The notes under the pieces are model-generated. The model saw nothing but the letters and a program-made list of their open reading frames with translations. It made no database searches and was not told the DNA's origin. Positions 59,137 to 64,000 of a DNA stretch of 64,000 nucleotides are shown here, piece after piece; within the stretch, counting starts at the first letter, position 1, and each line of letters begins with the position of its first letter. The translations under genes and the position numbers were made by a program. This stretch comes from an uncultured Rhodospirillales bacterium (GTDB lineage: Bacteria > Pseudomonadota > Alphaproteobacteria > Acetobacterales > Acetobacteraceae), in NCBI GenBank assembly GCA_903835235.1, contig CAILMF010000001.1:62001-126000 (forward strand), read 5' to 3'.

Positions 59137-59670
59137 TCAGACGCCGGGTTCGCGCAGGCTGGCGGGGGTTGCCTCGCCGGCGGCGGGCACCGGCCGGGCA
59201 GCCGCGGCGGCACTGAGCTGGCGCAGGCAGCCACCTTCGGTCTGCGGCGCGGCGCCGTTGGCACGGGCGGCGGCATGGGCCACGCGCAGGCTGCCGGCCT
59301 CGCGGTACAGGATCAGGTCCAGGGCGCAGTCCTGGCCGGCATAGAGCCAGACCTCGGCGCCGCCTTCGGTGCGGCGGCGCGTGGGTTCCCCCAGCCAGCG
59401 GCGCAGTGCTTCCGGCACGGCGCCCAGCAGCTGCGCGGTGCTGACCGGACGGGTGCCGGGGGCATCCTCGGGCGGGCGGAGCCGGGCGGGCTGGGCGCGT
59501 GGGCGGGCCGGGGCGGAGGGCGGCGGCAGCAGCTCGCGCGGGGTATTGGCGGCCAGGGTGGCGCGGCTGTTCTCCAGCGCCTCGGCCAGGGCGGCGGCGT
59601 CCTGCCCCGGCCCCTGTGCGCAGGCGGCCGGCAACGCCAGGATCAGGACAAGTCCGAGGCGCGGCCCCAT
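59137..59670 (-). CDS. Probable lipoprotein of unknown function
   Basis: 177 residues. MGPRLGLVLILALPAAC is a lipoprotein signal with the lipobox LPAAC and Cys17 as the predicted lipid site. A Pro/Arg-rich linker leads to a small domain with LLGAVPEALRRWLGEP and AEVWLYAGQDCALDLILYRE, which resembles an outer-membrane assembly SmpA/OmlA-like fold in pattern only. Family unknown. It precedes the AEC carrier by 7 bp. Confidence 0.65.
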   Translation of the reverse strand: MGPRLGLVLILALPAACAQGPGQDAAALAEALENSRATLAANTPRELLPPPSAPARPRAQPARLRPPEDAPGTRPVSTAQLLGAVPEALRRWLGEPTRRRTEGGAEVWLYAGQDCALDLILYREAGSLRVAHAAARANGAAPQTEGGCLRQLSAAAAARPVPAAGEATPASLREPGV

Positions 59671-59779
59671 CGCCCAGGCACTCCATGCCGGCCGGTGGCA
59701 GCCGCTGCCACCAGGCCTTCAGGTGTGGCGACCGGCGATCCCCTCGCCGGTTGCCTTTCCCCCAAGGGTCGGTTGGGGA

Positions 59780-60418
59780 TCAGCCCGTGGTCAGCGGAGG
59801 ACGCGGCGGCGGCGGGTTGGCCGCCATGGCCGCCGCGGCGCTGTCGGTCAGCATCTCCATGCGGCCGGAGAGCTGGCCGCCCTCCTCCACCGAGAACTTG
59901 CGGCAGCGCACGGTGCCGGAGACCCGGCCGCTGGCGCGGATGGTCAGGCTGCCGCGGGCGGTGATGGTGCCGTCGAAGATGCCGGCGATGTCGGCGTCCT
60001 CGACCTGCACTTCGCCCTTGAACACGCCGGACTGCGCGATGTGCAGCTCGGCGGCCTGGATCATCTGGCTTTCGACATTGCCTTCCACCACCAGGCGCTC
60101 GGCATCGGCAACCGTGCCCTGCAGGCTGATGCCACGGCCGACCACCAGGGTGCGGCGCTCATTGGTCTCGGCGCGGCCGGTCGGGCGGGCCGGCAGGCCA
60201 ACCGCCGGGGCGCCGGCCGGACGCGGCGGCGCGGCCATGCCCGGGGTTGTGGTCGGCATGGTCGGCTTCGGGGCCGTGGTGCTCATGGCAGGATGTCCCT
60301 GGGGCGATGTCTGGCGGTTGGTCGGCGCGGTCGGCTCCGGCGGGGCGGCCGGAGCGGGAGCCGCTTCCGGTGCGGTCGAAGTTGGCGCGTCATCTTTCTT
60401 GCGGCCGAAAATGGCCAT
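59780..60418 (-). CDS. Bactofilin (polymer-forming cytoskeletal protein)
   Basis: 212 residues. A disordered N-terminal tail rich in Ala, Pro and Thr (from MAIFGRKKDDAPTSTAPEAA to about 85) precedes the bactofilin beta-helix: RTLVVGRGISLQGTVADAER, LVVEGNVESQMIQAAELHIA, GVFKGEVQVEDADIAGIFDG and LTIRASGRVSGTVRCRKFSV. Bactofilins form membrane-associated filaments that organise cell shape or envelope enzymes. ATG at 60418 gives the standard MxIFxRKK start. No peptidase or M23 partner lies next to it. Confidence 0.9.
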   Translation of the reverse strand: MAIFGRKKDDAPTSTAPEAAPAPAAPPEPTAPTNRQTSPQGHPAMSTTAPKPTMPTTTPGMAAPPRPAGAPAVGLPARPTGRAETNERRTLVVGRGISLQGTVADAERLVVEGNVESQMIQAAELHIAQSGVFKGEVQVEDADIAGIFDGTITARGSLTIRASGRVSGTVRCRKFSVEEGGQLSGRMEMLTDSAAAAMAANPPPPRPPLTTG

Positions 60419-60569
60419 GCTGGTCCCCCTCCACAGCGGTGCGGCGGCGGCGACGTGGCGGTGCCTCACGGAGGCGACTCCCGCTTTCGCGCGTCTCACC
60501 TTCGGCTAACACGCGGCCTTGGGCCGGCACAACACCCGCCGGGCCGGAAGCTGTGGAAAGCGCGAGAAT

Positions 60570-61247
60570 TCACGCATGGCGCGATGCGGCGCCGCTGCCA
60601 TTCGCGCGATGCAGCAGGTGCGTCATCGCCGCCGTGCCCAGCACCGGAACCAGCAGGTTGAGCAGCGGCACCATCGCCATGGCCGCGAGCACGGCGCCGA
60701 GCGCGAGCACCGCCGATTCGTGGGCGCGCCGCAGCCGCCGCGCCGCCACCACGTCCAGCCGGCGCTGGGCGACGCCTTCGAAGGTGCCGTGGCCCAGCGC
60801 GACGGTGGCCAGGACGAAGAACACCACGGCGCCGATCGGCGGGGCGAAGACCAGCAGCGGCAGCGCCAGCAGGTTCAGCAGCAGCAGGCGCACCCCCAGC
60901 CCAATGCCAAAGCGTACCTGCGCCAGCAGCGAGGCGCCCTGCGCCGGCGGCAGGCCGGGGTAGTACCGGCGTTCCACCGCCGCCGCGACCGGGTCCAGGA
61001 AGGCGCCGACCAGGCCCATCACCACCGGCAGGTACAGCCACACCGCCATGGCCAGCACCAGCACGCCGGCCAGCGCCGCCACCAGCGTGCCGAGCCAGCC
61101 GCCGCTGACCAGCCAATGCTCCACCGCCCAGGCCGCGCCCCAGGCCAGGCCGGCAAAGGCCAGCGCGGCCAGGATGCCCGCCTTCAACAGCGGCGCCAGG
61201 AAGGCGGGGTCGGTCAGTTGGCGAAAGGCGAGAATCAGCGAGGTCAT
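60570..61247 (-). CDS. EI24 (CysZ-like) domain membrane protein
   Basis: 225 residues with four to six membrane helices: LILAFRQLTDPAFLAPLLKA, the EI24-type start; TLVAALAGVLVLAMAVWLYL; LLLLNLLALPLLVFAPPIGA; and near the C-terminus ALGAVLAAMAMVPLLNLLVP with VLGTAAMTHLLHR, the usual closing block. CysZ of E. coli supports sulfate uptake; many alphaproteobacterial relatives have no proven function. The frame is open far upstream through the 24-bp repeat, but ATG at 61247 begins the homology. Divergent from the adenosine kinase-like gene (72 bp). Confidence 0.85.
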   Translation of the reverse strand: MTSLILAFRQLTDPAFLAPLLKAGILAALAFAGLAWGAAWAVEHWLVSGGWLGTLVAALAGVLVLAMAVWLYLPVVMGLVGAFLDPVAAAVERRYYPGLPPAQGASLLAQVRFGIGLGVRLLLLNLLALPLLVFAPPIGAVVFFVLATVALGHGTFEGVAQRRLDVVAARRLRRAHESAVLALGAVLAAMAMVPLLNLLVPVLGTAAMTHLLHRANGSGAASRHA

Positions 61248-61319
61248 CAGGGGGTTCCGGTTGCCGCCAGGCCGGGCCGGGGCTATCCCGCCGCCAGCGC
61301 AGACGCAAGGACCGCCGCC

Positions 61320-62303
61320 ATGACCACCGCTTCCCTCGACATCCTCGGTATCGGCAATGCCATCGTGGACGTGCTGGCCCGCGCCGAGGACAGCTTCCTG
61401 GCCACCCATGGCATGGCCAAGGGCGGCATGGCGCTGATCGGCGCCGACCAGGCCGAGGCGATCTACCAGGTGATGGGGCCGGGGCTGGAAAGCTCCGGCG
61501 GTTCGGCCGGCAATACCTGCGCGGTGGCCGCGGCGCTGGGCGCGCGCGTCGGCTACCTGGGCAAGGTGGCGGATGACGGGCTGGGCCAGGTCTTCGCGCA
61601 CGACATCCGCGCCGCCGGGGTCGCCTTCGCCACCGCGCCGCTGCCGGCCGCCACGGCGCCGACCGCGCGCTGCCTGATCCTGGTTTCCCCGGATGGGCAG
61701 CGGACGATGAACACCTTCCTGGGCGCCTGCGTGCATTTCAGCGAGGCCGACCTGGACCATGCCGCCATCGCCGGGGCGAAGGTGACCTACATGGAGGGCT
61801 ACCTGTTCGACCCGCCGGCGGCGGTCAGCGCCTTCCACGCCGCCGCGCGCATTGCCCATGGCGCCGGGCGCCAGGTTTCCATCAGCCTGTCGGACGCCTT
61901 CTGCGTGCATCGCCACCGCGACGCCTTCCGCAGCTTCGTGCGGGAGGAGGTGGACATCCTGTTCGCCAACGAGAGCGAGCTGCTGGCGCTGTATGAAACC
62001 GACGACTGGTCCAAGGCCGAGGCGGCGGTGCGGGCCGAGGTGAAGCTGGCCTGCCTGACCCGCAGCGAACAGGGCAGCGTCATCGTCAGCGGCGCCGAGA
62101 CGCACAAGGTGGCGGCGGTGCCGACCCAGGTGGTGGACACCACCGGCGCCGGCGACGCCTATGCCGCCGGCTTCCTGGCCGCCTACACCAAGGGGCTGGG
62201 CCTGGCCGAGGCCGGGCGCTGGGGCAGCGTGGCGGCGGCCGAAGTGATCAGCCATTTCGGCGCCCGGCCGCAGGCCGACCTGAAGGCGCTGGTGGCCCGC
62301 TGA
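61320..62303 (+). CDS. Adenosine kinase (PfkB carbohydrate kinase family)
   Basis: 327 residues, PfkB/ribokinase fold, phosphorylating adenosine or a related nucleoside. DILGIGNAIVDVLARAEDSF is the adenosine-kinase-like N-terminus; SSGGSAGNTCAVAAALGARV is the first PfkB signature; VVDTTGAGDAYAAGFLAAYT is the second, with the catalytic Asp in GAGD. Length is normal. ATG at 61320. Substrate preference (adenosine or a sugar) is by family resemblance only. A 24-bp minisatellite lies 39 bp downstream. Confidence 0.87.
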   Translation: MTTASLDILGIGNAIVDVLARAEDSFLATHGMAKGGMALIGADQAEAIYQVMGPGLESSGGSAGNTCAVAAALGARVGYLGKVADDGLGQVFAHDIRAAGVAFATAPLPAATAPTARCLILVSPDGQRTMNTFLGACVHFSEADLDHAAIAGAKVTYMEGYLFDPPAAVSAFHAAARIAHGAGRQVSISLSDAFCVHRHRDAFRSFVREEVDILFANESELLALYETDDWSKAEAAVRAEVKLACLTRSEQGSVIVSGAETHKVAAVPTQVVDTTGAGDAYAAGFLAAYTKGLGLAEAGRWGSVAAAEVISHFGARPQADLKALVAR

Positions 62304-62341
62304 GCGCCCTTCCCGGCGCCTGCTGAAGCGCCTGGTCCGGC

Positions 62342-62620
62342 GGCGATCTGGGCGCCGGGTCCGGCGACAACCTGGGCGCCGGGTCCGGCGACAACCTGGG
62401 CGCCGGGTCCGGCGACAACCTGGGCGCCGGCTCCGGCGACAACCTCCGCGCCGGCTCCGGCGACAACCTCCGCGCCGGCTCCGGCGACAACCTCCGCGCC
62501 GGCTCCGGCGACAACCTCCGCGCCGGCTCCGGCGACAACCTCCGCGCCGGCTCCGGCGACAACCTGGGCGCCGGCTCCGGCGACGGTCTGGGCGCCGGGT
62601 CCGGCGACGGCCTGGGCGGG
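62342..62620. repeat. 24-bp tandem repeat, eleven copies plus one of 21 bp
   Basis: Units begin GGCGAC at 62363, 62387, 62411, 62435, 62459, 62483, 62507, 62531, 62555, 62579 and 62603, exactly 24 bp apart, with a 21-bp unit at 62342. Two alternatives, CAACCTGGG and CAACCTCCG, mark variants in blocks. The period of eight codons keeps frames open on the minus strand (AGAGAEVV repeats) but no gene is supported. It occupies most of the 432-bp gap. Confidence 0.9.
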
Positions 62621-62735
62621 CCGCACCAGGCGGTACTGGCCCGGCACGGAACCGCGCGAACGCCACCGAGTTTGGGGATTGCCAGGCGCGCAGGGGCCAC
62701 GCCCCCGCCGCCGCCCAAAACGGAGGCGTCCCTCG

Positions 62736-63698
62736 ATGCATCGCTCGCTATTGTATGGCCCCGCGCTCGGCGCGGCGCTGTTTGCCTTACCCGCCTTGGC
62801 CCAGCCGGCGGCCTGGCTCGCCGCACATCCGCGGCCCACGCAGGAAACCATGGCCGGGCAGCGCGCGACCATCGCACCCGCCGCCGTGGGCTTGCCGGGC
62901 GACGCCGAGCGCGAGGCCCTGGCAGCCGACCGCATGGCTGCCACCCAGGGGCCGACCGGCTGGCTGAAGGAAGCGCAGGGCGCCCTGCGCCGCGGCCGCA
63001 TCGGCGAGGCCAATGAATTGCTGGAGCGCGCCGAGACCCGGGTGCTCTCGCGGTCCACCCCGGCACCCATGGCGGACCGGCCGATGCAGGCGCCGATGCT
63101 GGAATACAGCGCCGCGGCGCGGGCCGCCCTGGCGGCGCGTGACCGCAACGGCGCGATGCAGCACATCGCCCAGGCCATGGACGCGGCACGGGCCATGGAT
63201 GCCACCGGCAGCAGCGGCGAGACCCGGCCGGCCCAGGGCGGCAGCGGCCTGCGCCAGGGCATGGCAGAGCCCGGCCAGGTTGGGCCGGGCCAGGTTGGGC
63301 CGGGCATGAGCCGGGACGGCATCTCCGGCCGGACCGGCACCGCCGTGCGGCGCGACCAGGGCGCGGCCGGCAGCAGCATGGCCCGGGCCGAGCATCTGAG
63401 CCCACCTGCCCTGCCTGCCGGGCGTTTGCTGCGGGTGCAGTCGAGCCAGGCGCCGGCCAGTTCAATGACCGAATCGCAGAACGCGATGCCGGGCCAGCGC
63501 CAAGCGACTCCGGCCAGCCCGAATGTCGTGCCGCCCGGGCCTTCGACCATGCCGGAAATGCGGGGCGGGGCCAGCGCGCCGATGCAGGGCCGTACCGGTG
63601 GCAGCGGCACCGCCATGCCGAATGCGACGGGCAATGGCAGCGGCGTCACCGGGGCACCGCCGGCGGGGGGCGGCGCGGCCGGGGGCGGCGCCAGGTAG
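62736..63698 (+). CDS. Secreted low-complexity protein of unknown function
   Basis: 320 residues with signal peptide MHRSLLYGPALGAALFALPA, cleaved near LAQPA, and GGAGG at 62722-62726 upstream of the ATG. Residues about 60-170 are helical (EAQGALRRGRIGEANELLER, AARAALAARDRNGAMQHIAQ), resembling a short TPR-like array. The rest is Gly/Pro/Ser/Met-rich and probably disordered, including a VGPGQ repeat (AEPGQVGPGQVGPGM). No family recognised. Monocistronic. Confidence 0.72.
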   Translation: MHRSLLYGPALGAALFALPALAQPAAWLAAHPRPTQETMAGQRATIAPAAVGLPGDAEREALAADRMAATQGPTGWLKEAQGALRRGRIGEANELLERAETRVLSRSTPAPMADRPMQAPMLEYSAAARAALAARDRNGAMQHIAQAMDAARAMDATGSSGETRPAQGGSGLRQGMAEPGQVGPGQVGPGMSRDGISGRTGTAVRRDQGAAGSSMARAEHLSPPALPAGRLLRVQSSQAPASSMTESQNAMPGQRQATPASPNVVPPGPSTMPEMRGGASAPMQGRTGGSGTAMPNATGNGSGVTGAPPAGGGAAGGGAR

Positions 63699-63706
63699 AA
63701 CCATGC

Positions 63707-63732
63707 GCGGTCGGATGCCATCCTCCGACCGC
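63707..63732 (+). terminator. Hairpin after the secreted protein gene
   Basis: GCGGTCGGA pairs with TCCGACCGC over an 8-base loop, 9 bp past the stop, without a T-run. Confidence 0.5.
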
Positions 63733-64000
63733 ATTCCTGGCACTGTCGTCATGGAACTCGCTGCGGCCGGATGGACGCGGCCTGCTCCAGGGCCGGTCGA
63801 ACGCTGACAGAACCGCCCGACGGACCGCTGGCGGCGGCCATTCGGCGCCGCGGCACATCCTGCCGCCCCGTGCCCTTCGCGGCAGCATTCCGGCATTGGC
63901 CGGGGCCTGCCCCCAGGGCCTGCCCCCAGGGCTTCGCGGAAGCTTCACATCTGGCGCTGGCTTTTCCGGGCGGCAGCCACTAAGTGTGCGCCGCACAACA
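63733..64000. other. Window end without a supported gene
   Basis: No reading frame here looks like a protein on either strand. A GCCCCCAGGGCCT duplication occurs near 63905-63930. The region may be the leader of a gene beyond the window. Confidence 0.4.

Noticed and set aside
62183-63721. Long minus-strand frame with AGAGAEVV repeats as a repeat protein gene
   Set aside because: The repeat is open in several frames because its period is 24 bp, the rest is antisense to two supported genes, and there is no start with a ribosome site.
63733-64000. Short frames at the window end
   Set aside because: They are Arg/Pro-rich, lack ribosome sites and overlap each other on both strands.

Overview
The window is a very GC-rich (about 70%) chromosomal segment from an alphaproteobacterium, most likely an Acetobacteraceae member close to Roseomonas. 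I infer this from the GC content, five orphan Bug-family (TctC-like) solute receptors, the order sdhC-sdhD-sdhA-sdhB, the TCA block mdh-sucC-sucD-sucA-sucB, and the neighbourhoods DUF484-xerC / fsa / priA and glnD-mutS-maeB. It reads mainly as core chromosome. I found no rRNA, tRNA, insertion sequence, prophage or CRISPR array.

Layout. 1-2.3 kb: the end of an unknown gene, then a Bug receptor coupled to a luciferase-like monooxygenase. 2.4-6 kb: a NIT-HAMP chemoreceptor with a C-terminal PilZ domain, divergent from an aspartate-semialdehyde dehydrogenase paralogue that lacks its catalytic cysteine. 6-9.1 kb: three ATGA-coupled genes (membrane protein, lipoprotein, leaderless peptidoglycan-binding transglycosylase) behind a clear promoter. 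9.4-13.6 kb: the succinate dehydrogenase operon, with a VapD-family endoribonuclease gene between sdhA and sdhB. 13.7-18.3 kb: a family-5 ABC receptor, an amidase, a TSUP transporter and a small protein. 18.3-25.9 kb: 2-oxoglutarate dehydrogenase E2 and E1, succinyl-CoA synthetase and malate dehydrogenase, all on the minus strand. 26-29.5 kb: secreted proteins, ZapE and a 2OG-Fe(II) oxygenase, plus a dense group of long palindromes. 29.6-32.6 kb: three tandem Bug receptors.

32.8-42.7 kb: lipoamide dehydrogenase, a YefM-YoeB toxin-antitoxin pair with its operator, a nucleotide cyclase, a DUF892 protein, a solitary D12-class adenine methyltransferase flanked by minisatellite arrays, an MFS transporter, a methyltransferase and XerC. 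42.9-55.6 kb: DUF484, transaldolase/F6P aldolase, PriA, GlnD, MutS, MaeB and DUF488. 56-64 kb: a methyltransferase, a Bug receptor, an AEC carrier, a lipoprotein, a bactofilin, an EI24-type membrane protein, an adenosine kinase-like enzyme, a 24-bp minisatellite and a secreted protein.

The window supplies almost the whole oxidative half of the TCA cycle after 2-oxoglutarate: SucAB with LpdA, SucCD, Sdh and Mdh, with MaeB draining malate. Two themes stand out beyond core metabolism. Intergenic minisatellites are unusually frequent (periods 6, 22, 24, 27, 29, 39 and about 103 bp), and toxin-type or lysis-like cassettes sit among housekeeping genes. The leads I rate highest are vapD inside the sdh operon, the dehydrogenase paralogue without its nucleophile, the membrane protein/lipoprotein/transglycosylase operon, the triple palindrome near 28.9 kb, and the repeat-flanked adenine methyltransferase.
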